A DNA stretch of 64,000 bases, from positions 1 through 64,000 of the forward strand of contig JAVWMQ010000004.1 in the NCBI GenBank assembly GCA_036637375.1, read 5' to 3'. A program made the translations under genes and the position numbers. Below are positions 44,667 through 51,899 of this stretch, one piece after another. Origin of the DNA: JAVWMQ01 sp036637375. Lineage in GTDB: Bacteria > Bacillota > Clostridia > Peptostreptococcales > Anaerovoracaceae. Numbering within the stretch: the first letter of the stretch is position 1; each line of letters begins with the position of its first letter. The notes under the pieces were generated by a model, which saw nothing but the letters and a program-made list of their open reading frames with translations, had not been told where the DNA came from and did not search any database.

Positions 44667-45428
44667 ATGGAAACTTTTGGAAAAATCTACTTTAGCCCTT
44701 CGGGGGGAACAAAATTAATTGCCGATAAACTAGAGACACATCTTGGAAAGGTAGGAACGAATTACGATTTGTTACTAAATCCACCTAAAGAGGTAGTTGA
44801 GTTTAAAGAAAATGATTTAGTTATAGTTCTAATGCCAGTTTTTGCAGGGAGGATTCCCAAAATTTGTCCAGAAATGTTGGGCAAGTTTAATGGTAATGGT
44901 GCAAATGCAATTTCAATAGTGGTTTACGGGAATAGAGACTATGATGACGCTTTACTTGAACTTGAAAATATTTTGAAAGAGAATAATTTTAGAGTTGTAG
45001 CTGCAGGTGCATTTATTTCAAAACATACGATATTTACTGAGGTTGCAGCAGATAGACCAGATAGTAAAGACGAAGAGATAATTAAAAGATTTTGCAAAGA
45101 AGTGCTAGCAAAGATAAAAGATAATGATTACAAGAGAATTGATGTAAAGGGAAATTACCCATACAAACCTTATGGAACAATTTCGGTTCAACCTGACACC
45201 CAAAAGACATGTACAGGGTGCGGTAAATGTGTAGATATTTGCCCAGTTAATGCTATTGATATTAAGGATATTGCAGTGACCAATGAATACAAGTGTATAA
45301 CATGCACAGCATGTATTAGTATATGTGATATTGGCGCAAGAGGATTTCATGGGATTAAATATAAGACAGCAGCAAAAGGGTTTATGATTAAATGTGCATC
45401 ACGAAAAGAACCTGAGATTTTTGTTTAA
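44667..45428 (+). CDS. EFR1 family ferredoxin (flavodoxin-like domain plus 2[4Fe-4S])
   Basis: Redox protein of anaerobes with an N-terminal flavodoxin-like domain (FGKIYFSPSGGTKLIADKL onward, SPSGGT phosphate loop) and a C-terminal ferredoxin domain. Cys182, 185, 188, 192 and Cys210, 213, 216, 220 give two CxxCxxCxxxC clusters. I choose the ATG at 44667, 8 bases after AAAGGAG, giving 253 residues. The in-frame upstream stretch contains hydrophobic residues but no ribosome site. It sits just ahead of the riboswitch-controlled pfl genes; a shared pathway is only suggested. Confidence 0.9.
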   Translation: METFGKIYFSPSGGTKLIADKLETHLGKVGTNYDLLLNPPKEVVEFKENDLVIVLMPVFAGRIPKICPEMLGKFNGNGANAISIVVYGNRDYDDALLELENILKENNFRVVAAGAFISKHTIFTEVAADRPDSKDEEIIKRFCKEVLAKIKDNDYKRIDVKGNYPYKPYGTISVQPDTQKTCTGCGKCVDICPVNAIDIKDIAVTNEYKCITCTACISICDIGARGFHGIKYKTAAKGFMIKCASRKEPEIFV

Positions 45429-45446
45429 ATTATTTTGTAAACAGTA

Positions 45447-45475
45447 TTGACAATTAACACTAGATATAGTATATT
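45447..45475 (+). promoter_or_regulatory. Promoter of the pflA-pflB operon
   Basis: TTGACA at 45447-45452, 17-base spacer, TATATT at 45470-45475. Transcription would start about 45482, just ahead of the riboswitch. Confidence 0.75.
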
Positions 45476-45485
45476 CAAAATATCG

Positions 45486-45557
45486 AAATCGTATGACTGA
45501 CGGAACAGTGGAATAACCACGTGAAGTATGATTTTTAGAGAGCCGACCGTCTGGGCA
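45486..45557 (+). ncRNA. ZTP riboswitch (pfl motif)
   Basis: The RNA matches the ZTP/ZMP-sensing aptamer: P1 arms AAATCGTA (45486-45493) and TATGATTT (45527-45534), the conserved TGACTGACGGAACA stretch, the GTGGAATAACCAC hairpin, then the 3' subdomain CCGACCGTCTGGGC (45543-45556). The class is known to sense the purine intermediate ZMP/ZTP, a signal of low 10-formyl-tetrahydrofolate, and to sit upstream of pfl genes, which make formate for one-carbon metabolism. Here it precedes pflA-pflB by about 60 bases, with a terminator overlapping its 3' part, so ligand binding should raise transcription. Confidence 0.93.
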
Positions 45558-45584
45558 GAGTACCAGATTAGTGGGCTCTTTTTT
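45539..45584 (+). terminator. Riboswitch-controlled terminator
   Basis: AGAGCC (45539-45544) pairs with GGCTCT (45574-45579), with TCTGG (45550-45554) and CCAGA (45563-45567) extending the fold inside; TTTTTT follows. Its left side uses the aptamer's conserved 3' subdomain, so the two folds exclude each other. Confidence 0.85.
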
Positions 45585-45615
45585 ATTCCTATGGTACTTT
45601 TATGGAGGAAAGCGT

Positions 45616-46317
45616 ATGAAAGGTTATGTACATTCTATTGAAAGTATGGGTTTGGTTGACGGTCCAGGCGTGAGAACTGTAATATTTTTGCAAGGGTGCA
45701 ACTTGCGATGTATTTACTGTCATAATCCAGATACTTGGAAATTAAATGAAGGCGAACTTTTAGATGTTTCAGAAATAATAAAAAAGGTATTAAGATATAA
45801 ACCGTATTACAAAGATACTGGTGGGGTTACTATATCTGGTGGAGAGCCACTATTGCAAAAGGAGTTTTTAATAGAACTGCTCAAAGGCCTAAAAGAAAAT
45901 GGAATTCATACTTGCATTGACACGGCTGGTGTTGGTGCGTCCGGCTATGAAGAAATTCTAAAGTATGTAGATTTGATAATCTACGATATAAAACATTTTG
46001 ATGAGGAAGGCTACAAATATATTACTAAAAGAAACAATAGTGAAACTTTGAACTTCTTGGAAACAGCTACAAAAATGAACATTCCAATGTGGGTTAGGCA
46101 TGTTGTTGTGCCAGGTATAACAGATAGTGAAGAGCATATTGCCAAGTTAAGTGAATATGTTAAAACTCTTTCAAATGTAGTCAAGGTTGAGCTTTTGCCA
46201 TATCACCTTTTAGGCAAGAATAAATATGAAGCTATGGACATGAAATATCCGTTAGAGGGTGTTTCGGCAATGGACAAAGAAGTTACAAAAAAATTACAGG
46301 ATAAATATTTTATTTAA
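45616..46317 (+). CDS. pflA: Pyruvate formate-lyase activating enzyme
   Basis: Radical SAM enzyme that creates the glycyl radical on PflB. I choose the ATG at 45616, 8 bases after TGGAGGAAAG, giving 233 residues; upstream in-frame sequence runs into the terminator. The radical SAM cluster cysteines are Cys28, Cys32 and Cys35 (CNLRCIYC), followed by GGVTISGGEPLLQ. Gene order here is pflA before pflB, opposite to many bacteria. It is controlled by the ZTP riboswitch. Confidence 0.95.
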   Translation: MKGYVHSIESMGLVDGPGVRTVIFLQGCNLRCIYCHNPDTWKLNEGELLDVSEIIKKVLRYKPYYKDTGGVTISGGEPLLQKEFLIELLKGLKENGIHTCIDTAGVGASGYEEILKYVDLIIYDIKHFDEEGYKYITKRNNSETLNFLETATKMNIPMWVRHVVVPGITDSEEHIAKLSEYVKTLSNVVKVELLPYHLLGKNKYEAMDMKYPLEGVSAMDKEVTKKLQDKYFI

Positions 46318-46330
46318 GGAGGATATAAGA

Positions 46331-48559
46331 ATGAACAAAGGATGGAACGATTTCAAAGAAGGTATTTGGACAGAAGAAATAGATGTAAGAAATTTTATAC
46401 AAAAAAACTATAAACTATACGAAGGCGATGACAAATTCTTAGAAGGTACTACAGAAAAAACAGATAAAGTTTGGGCTAAGTGCCATGATCTAATTGTAGA
46501 AGAAGTTGAAAAAGGTATCCTTGGCGTTGATGTAGATACAGTATCTGGCATAGATAATTTTGCTCCTGGATATATTGATGAAGAGAACGAAGTAATTGTA
46601 GGACTTCAGACAGACAAACCATTAAAGAGAATAGTTAACCTTTATGGTGGAATGAGAATGGCTACATCTGCTCTTGAGCAGTATGGATACAAAATGAATG
46701 AAGAAATTCTAGCTCATTTTGAAGAGTACCACAAGACACATAATGAAGGTGTATTTGATGCATATCCAGCAAGAGTTAGAGATGCTAGAAGTGCAGGGCT
46801 TTTGACAGGGCTTCCTGATGCTTATGGTAGAGGCAGAATCATTGGAGACTATAGAAGAGTTGCGCTATATGGTATGGATTTTTTGGCGCAAAAGAAGAAG
46901 GAAGATTTAGAAAACCTAGATGGCCCAATGACAGAAGAAAGAATTAGATTAAGAGAAGAAGTACAGGAACAGATCAAAGCAATGAAGAGAATTGTTTCTA
47001 TGGCTAGTAAATATGGTGTGGATATCACAAAGCCAGCGACAACTGCAAGAGAGGCAGTGCAGCATTTATACATGGCATACCTTGCTGGTATTAAACAAAA
47101 TAATGGTGCAGCAACATCTCTAGGTAGAACATCTACATTCATTGATATTTATATTGAAAGAGACCTAAAGAATGGGGTTATTACAGAAAAAGAAGCACAA
47201 GAAATAATAGATCAATTTATCATTAAACTAAGATTAGTTAGGCATTTAAGAACTCCAGAATACAATGAATTATTTGGTGGAGATCCAACTTGGGTAACTG
47301 AATCTATAGGTGGCGTAGGAATTAATGGTAAAGCATTAGTAACAAAGACTTCATTTAGATTTTTACACTCATTAACAAATATCGGTACAGCACCAGAGCC
47401 AAACTTAACAGTTTTATGGAGCCAATATTTACCTAAGAATTTCAAAGATTATTGTGCAAAGATGAGTATTGCAACAGATTCTATTCAGTACGAAAATGAT
47501 GATGTAATGAGACCTATTTATGGGGATGATTATGGTATAGCTTGTTGTGTTTCTGCAATGGCAATTGGTAAACAAATGCAGTTCTTTGGAGCTAGAGCTA
47601 ATGTTGCTAAATCTCTACTATATGCAATTAATGGTGGGGTTGATGAAATCAAAGGCAAAAAAGTTATTCCAGGAATTGAGCCTATTACAGACGATGTACT
47701 TGAAATTGACAAGGTTTACAGCAACTACAAGAAGGTTTTATCTTATGTAGCAGAGCTTTATACTGATGCGTTAAATATTATTCACTACATGCATGATAAA
47801 TATGCCTATGAATCAAGTCAGATGGCATTACATGATACAGATGTTGAAAGACTAACAGCCTATGGAATGGCAGGTATATCAGTAGTAGCAGACTCTTTAT
47901 CTGCAATTAAATATGCAAAGGTTAAACCTATTAGAAATGAAAATGGAATTGCTATTGACTTTGATGTTGAAGGGGATTTCCCTAAATATGGTAACGATGA
48001 TGACAGAGCAGATGATTTTGCTGTAAATGTTGCAAGTTACTTCTCAAAAGAATTAAAGAAACATCCGTTTTATAGAAATTCAAAACATACACTATCTGCA
48101 CTAACAATTACAAGTAACGTAATGTATGGAAAGAAAACAGGAAGTACTCCAGATGGACGTAAACTTGGAGAACCTTTAGCACCAGGCGCAAACCCAATGC
48201 ATGGTAGAGACGAAAATGGAGCATTAGCATCATTAAACTCAGTTGCAAAAATTGGATACAGAGATATTTGTCAGGATGGAGTTTCAAATACATTCTCAAT
48301 TGTACCTAATGCTTTAGGCAAGAGTGAGGACCAGAGAATTGACAATCTAGTAAGTATTTTGGATGGATACTTTATTCAAGGTGCACACCATCTAAATGTA
48401 AATGTTCTTGATAGAGAATTACTTGAAGATGCTATGGAGCACCCAGAAAAATATCCGACTCTAACAATTAGAGTTTCAGGTTATGCAGTAAACTTTAGTA
48501 GATTATCTAAGGAACAGCAAAGAGAAGTAATTAAGAGAACTTTCCACGAAAGTATGTAA
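46331..48559 (+). CDS. pflB: Pyruvate formate-lyase (glycyl radical enzyme)
   Basis: Splits pyruvate and CoA into acetyl-CoA and formate in anaerobic fermentation. I choose the ATG at 46331, after AAGGAGG, for 742 residues. The active-site cysteine pair is Cys405-Cys406 (IACCVSA) and the radical glycine is Gly717 in RVSGYAVNF near the C-terminus. Both mark true PFL rather than a dehydratase relative. The terminator that follows ends the operon. Confidence 0.97.
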   Translation: MNKGWNDFKEGIWTEEIDVRNFIQKNYKLYEGDDKFLEGTTEKTDKVWAKCHDLIVEEVEKGILGVDVDTVSGIDNFAPGYIDEENEVIVGLQTDKPLKRIVNLYGGMRMATSALEQYGYKMNEEILAHFEEYHKTHNEGVFDAYPARVRDARSAGLLTGLPDAYGRGRIIGDYRRVALYGMDFLAQKKKEDLENLDGPMTEERIRLREEVQEQIKAMKRIVSMASKYGVDITKPATTAREAVQHLYMAYLAGIKQNNGAATSLGRTSTFIDIYIERDLKNGVITEKEAQEIIDQFIIKLRLVRHLRTPEYNELFGGDPTWVTESIGGVGINGKALVTKTSFRFLHSLTNIGTAPEPNLTVLWSQYLPKNFKDYCAKMSIATDSIQYENDDVMRPIYGDDYGIACCVSAMAIGKQMQFFGARANVAKSLLYAINGGVDEIKGKKVIPGIEPITDDVLEIDKVYSNYKKVLSYVAELYTDALNIIHYMHDKYAYESSQMALHDTDVERLTAYGMAGISVVADSLSAIKYAKVKPIRNENGIAIDFDVEGDFPKYGNDDDRADDFAVNVASYFSKELKKHPFYRNSKHTLSALTITSNVMYGKKTGSTPDGRKLGEPLAPGANPMHGRDENGALASLNSVAKIGYRDICQDGVSNTFSIVPNALGKSEDQRIDNLVSILDGYFIQGAHHLNVNVLDRELLEDAMEHPEKYPTLTIRVSGYAVNFSRLSKEQQREVIKRTFHESM

Positions 48560-48573
48560 TTAGATAAAACCAT

Positions 48574-48599
48574 AAACCCCTTCAAAATGAAGGGGTTTT
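48574..48599 (+). terminator. Terminator after pflB
   Basis: AAACCCCTTCA and TGAAGGGGTTT form a perfect 11-bp stem with an AAA loop, ending in TTTT, 14 bases after the pflB stop. Confidence 0.88.
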
Positions 48600-48648
48600 A
48601 AAATTAACTAACAAGTGGTATCATGTTTAAGAAAAGGAGAATTTGGAT

Positions 48649-49302
48649 ATGATAATTAAAGGCGCAATTTTTGATTTAGATGGAACGTTACTAGATTCCA
48701 TGCATGTTTGGCAAAAAATTGGATCGGAGTATTTAAAAGGAAGAGGCATTGTTCCAGCGGAAAATTTAGACGAAGAAATACTCACAATGTCAATTGTAGA
48801 CGCAGCAATGTTTATGAAAAAAAATTATGGGCTAAAGGATGAGTGCGAAGACATTATTAAAGGTGTAAATAGTATGATAGATAATCTATACGCCAACGAA
48901 ATAAAATTAAAGGCTGGAATACTTAATCTTCTAGAGCTACTTAAGGCAAAAGGTGTAAAAATGAGTGTTGCAACTGCAACTGACAGATATATGGTTATTG
49001 CAGCACTAAAAAACAACAATATAGAAGAATATTTTGAAGAAATTTTTACATGTACTGAAGTAGGAGCAGGTAAGGAAGAACCAATTATTTTTGAAGAGGC
49101 ATTAAAATGTCTTGGAACTCAAAAAGAAGAAACATATGTATTTGAAGATGCAATCCATGCTATTAGAACTTGCAAAAATGCAGGGTTTAAGGTTGTAGGT
49201 ATTAATGACATTTGGTCAAAAAATCACCAGAGCGAAATAATGGAATTAGCTGATATATATATTAACAGTGAAGAAGATTTTGTTAATTACTTTGAAAAAT
49301 AA
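48649..49302 (+). CDS. HAD-superfamily hydrolase, beta-phosphoglucomutase-like
   Basis: Cytoplasmic phosphatase or phosphomutase of the HAD subfamily with a helical cap. FDLDGTLLD near the N-terminus gives nucleophile Asp9 and Asp11; a cap domain spans about 17-85; TATDR and the C-terminal VFEDAIHAI complete the motifs. The ATG at 48649 lies 9 bases after AAAAGGAG and is preferred over an in-frame TTG at 48643. 217 residues. Substrate unknown. Single gene between two terminators. Confidence 0.85.
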   Translation: MIIKGAIFDLDGTLLDSMHVWQKIGSEYLKGRGIVPAENLDEEILTMSIVDAAMFMKKNYGLKDECEDIIKGVNSMIDNLYANEIKLKAGILNLLELLKAKGVKMSVATATDRYMVIAALKNNNIEEYFEEIFTCTEVGAGKEEPIIFEEALKCLGTQKEETYVFEDAIHAIRTCKNAGFKVVGINDIWSKNHQSEIMELADIYINSEEDFVNYFEK

Positions 49303-49307
49303 GATAA

Positions 49308-49343
49308 AAAATACCATTTATGAAAAATCATAAATGGTATTTT
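49308..49343. terminator. Bidirectional terminator
   Basis: AAAATACCATTTATGA pairs with TCATAAATGGTATTTT (perfect 16-bp arms, 4-base loop), with T-rich flanks on both strands, between the convergent HAD and acyl-CoA ligase genes. Confidence 0.88.
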
Positions 49344-49345
49344 GT

Positions 49346-51076
49346 TTACTTGAAATGTCTTTTAATTAGTTCAATTTCCTCGTGTCTTTTGACTTTTGCT
49401 GTAGATGTTTTAATCATAGGCTCGTCAGTTATTATTACACGAATTAAATTTTTGTAATGAGGCATAGTTTCATTTATTTTATCTATATCATTTTTAATTA
49501 TTTTTTCTAAATCTTCAGTGGAGATATCACCGTAGGTGGTTTTTATATATTCTCCATTATATACTATTTTAACCCCAAGGATAAGATCTGTTTCATCGTC
49601 TGCCTTAGGCATACCAAAGACAAAGTTTTCTGCTACATATGGTAGACTTGAAATTAATAACTCGATTTCTTCTGGATAAACATTTTTACCATTTTTGAGA
49701 ACAACAACATTCTTGGAACGACCACTCAAAAATAAGAACCCATCTTTGTCAATATATCCAAGGTCACCTGTATTAAACCAACCATCTACAAACACTTTAT
49801 CTGTTTCTTCTTGGTTTTGATAATAACCAACCATTACATTTGGACCTTTAACAAATACATCACCAATACCTTCGGAGTTTGGTTCGTTGATTTTAATATC
49901 AACGTTGCACATTGCTTTACCTACTGAGCCGATTCTAATATTATTGTTATTTTCGGCAGATACAACAGGGGAAGTTTCGGTAAGTCCATAGCCTTGTACA
50001 GCAACAATACCAAGGTCTAGGAAACATTCCAATGCTTTTTTATCAATTGCAGAAGCTCCAGTAATTAAAAGTCTTAGATGTCCACCTAATTGTTCGTGTA
50101 TACTAGCAAATACTTTACGTCTAATATCAATTTTGAACTTCAAAAGAAATCTAGTTAGCTTAATCATAGTATTAAAAGTTTTTTCTTTGCCTTCTTTTTT
50201 TACTTTTGTCATTATTTTCTTGTAAATACTTTCTATAAGCAAAGGAACACAGAAAAATACAGAGATTTTATACTCTATAAGATTTTTATTAATGTATTTA
50301 AGACCATCACAAAATGCTGTACTAACACCAGATGCTAACATTAGCAGTGTTCCTGTTGAACCAAAAGTGTGATGTAGTGGTAGAAGTGCTAAACTACGCT
50401 CGCCTTCAAAAATAAATTCAGAAGATTGAAGTGCATATAAGTTTGAAAGTATATTTTGCTGAGTAAGTGCAACTATTTTAGACATTGATGTTGTACCAGA
50501 AGTAAAAAGTAAAATAGTTACTTCGTCTTTATCTATTACTTTTTCATCATATGCAGTACTTCCATTATTGATTAATTCAAGCCCTTGGCTCTTAATAGTT
50601 TCAAGTTCTATAAAATCAGTTGAACTATTAAGATTTACAAATAGGTTTACTGTTGTAGAATGTTCATCTTGTATTTTTTTTGCAGTTTCAAGGTGACCAT
50701 CATCAAAGAATAAAATATCAGCTTCACTACGTGTTATAGAGGATAGTGTTTCTTCAAATGTTAGACCTTTGTCTAATGGTATTACAATGCCAACACCAGC
50801 TAGAGTCGCATAGTATGCCAAAAGCCAATTGTAAGAGTTATCTCCTATAATTGCAATTTTTTTGTTTTCGTAGCCAAGGTTTAGCAATGCTGTGGCAACA
50901 GCTTTTACATCCAAGCAAAATTGATCATAGCTAACTGATGTATAAGTTATTTCTTTTTTAACCTTTTTCTTTAAAATAAAAGCCTCTTTACCTGAATATC
51001 TAGTTGCAATATCTGCAAAAAAATCTTTAAAATCAGAATAATGGGGCTTTTGGAATTCTATTGGTAGCTTATTCAT
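49346..51076 (-). CDS. AMP-forming acyl-CoA synthetase / ligase
   Basis: Activates a carboxylic acid, probably a long-chain fatty acid, with ATP to an adenylate and then a thioester. The 576-residue ANL-family protein has the P-loop-like LLFTSGTTSMSK, GYGLTETSP, GWFNTGDLGYIDKDGFLFLSGRSKN and the C-terminal lysine region TSTAKVKR. The substrate is not certain. Divergent from a DUF1836 gene across a 157-base control region that has two palindromes, so it may be regulated by that neighbour. Confidence 0.88.
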   Translation of the reverse strand: MNKLPIEFQKPHYSDFKDFFADIATRYSGKEAFILKKKVKKEITYTSVSYDQFCLDVKAVATALLNLGYENKKIAIIGDNSYNWLLAYYATLAGVGIVIPLDKGLTFEETLSSITRSEADILFFDDGHLETAKKIQDEHSTTVNLFVNLNSSTDFIELETIKSQGLELINNGSTAYDEKVIDKDEVTILLFTSGTTSMSKIVALTQQNILSNLYALQSSEFIFEGERSLALLPLHHTFGSTGTLLMLASGVSTAFCDGLKYINKNLIEYKISVFFCVPLLIESIYKKIMTKVKKEGKEKTFNTMIKLTRFLLKFKIDIRRKVFASIHEQLGGHLRLLITGASAIDKKALECFLDLGIVAVQGYGLTETSPVVSAENNNNIRIGSVGKAMCNVDIKINEPNSEGIGDVFVKGPNVMVGYYQNQEETDKVFVDGWFNTGDLGYIDKDGFLFLSGRSKNVVVLKNGKNVYPEEIELLISSLPYVAENFVFGMPKADDETDLILGVKIVYNGEYIKTTYGDISTEDLEKIIKNDIDKINETMPHYKNLIRVIITDEPMIKTSTAKVKRHEEIELIKRHFK

Positions 51077-51113
51077 TTATTGTTCCCTTTCGTGAGTGTT
51101 AATTTCGTTGATA

Positions 51114-51129
51114 ATAACCACTAGGTTAT
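51114..51129. promoter_or_regulatory. Palindrome ATAACCACTAGGTTAT
   Basis: Six-base arms around ACTA, downstream of the likely start site of the ligase transcript. Its centre is 54 bases, about five helical turns, from the stronger palindrome at 51167-51184. Confidence 0.45.
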
Positions 51130-51166
51130 GTAGTAATTAATACTATGTTACAACGTTAATTGTAAT

Positions 51167-51184
51167 TTGTCAACTAGTTGACAA
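51167..51184. promoter_or_regulatory. Perfect 18-bp palindrome TTGTCAACTAGTTGACAA
   Basis: The palindrome contains a TTGACA -35 on each strand. On the minus strand TAACAT (51150 to 51145) follows at 17 bases, giving a promoter for the ligase; on the plus strand GATATT at 51199 is a weak match at 15 bases. A protein bound here would cover both promoters. Confidence 0.65.
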
Positions 51185-51233
51185 TAAAAATAACATATGA
51201 TATTCTTTTTATAGCCAAAGGAGAAAAGAAAGT

Positions 51234-51713
51234 ATGGAAAATAATTTTAAATTACCAAGATGGGATGATATTCCAGATGTTGACCTTTATTTGGAACAAG
51301 TTATTTCACTAATAGACAAATGGTTAAAGCCGATTTTGGAAGATGGGGAAAAGAAAGTCGTAACCAAAACGATGATTAACAATTATGTGAAGTTAAAGAT
51401 TATAAATCCGCCTGTTAATAAGAAATATGATAAACTAGCGGTTGCATCACTAATTGTAGTTGTAATTTTGAAGCCGGTCTGTTCAATACTAGAAATTGGA
51501 AAGTTGATTGATCTTGCATTAAAGGCAAACGATAGAGATGTTAGTTACAATCAATTTTGCGAAGTAATAGAGGAAGCGGTTAAGACAGTTTTTGGTGGGA
51601 AAGGAATATCTCCTAGGGGGGATCTAAATGAACCACAATATATACTGAGGAATATAGGAACTGCATTTGCTTGTCAACTATATGTAAAGAAAACCTATTT
51701 GTTAAAAGACTAG
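51234..51713 (+). CDS. DUF1836 protein, putative transcription regulator
   Basis: A 159-residue protein of the DUF1836 family, common in Clostridia and Bacilli and of unknown function; the N-terminal part (KLPRWDDIPDVDLYLEQVISLID) and the TKTMINNYVKLKIINPPVNKKY segment look like a MerR-type helix-turn-helix. No partner genes downstream. It is divergent from the acyl-CoA ligase and shares its palindromic control region, so a role as its regulator is an inference. A terminator follows. Confidence 0.8.
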   Translation: MENNFKLPRWDDIPDVDLYLEQVISLIDKWLKPILEDGEKKVVTKTMINNYVKLKIINPPVNKKYDKLAVASLIVVVILKPVCSILEIGKLIDLALKANDRDVSYNQFCEVIEEAVKTVFGGKGISPRGDLNEPQYILRNIGTAFACQLYVKKTYLLKD

Positions 51714-51751
51714 TTGCAAATATTGGCATAATAAAGAGAATTTTTAAAAGG

Positions 51752-51779
51752 AACCTAGGACATCAAGTCCTAGGTTTTT
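51752..51779 (+). terminator. Terminator after DUF1836 gene
   Basis: AACCTAGGAC and GTCCTAGGTT, perfect 10-bp arms with a 5-base loop, followed by TTT. Confidence 0.9.
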
Positions 51780-51899
51780 GAATTAATTAATATTTTATAT
51801 CTTAATTAATTCAAGACAAAAAGCATATTTACTAATGATAATGATTAAAAAATATTGTATAATTAATGGACTAAAGCTGCAATTGAATATGGTGGAAAT

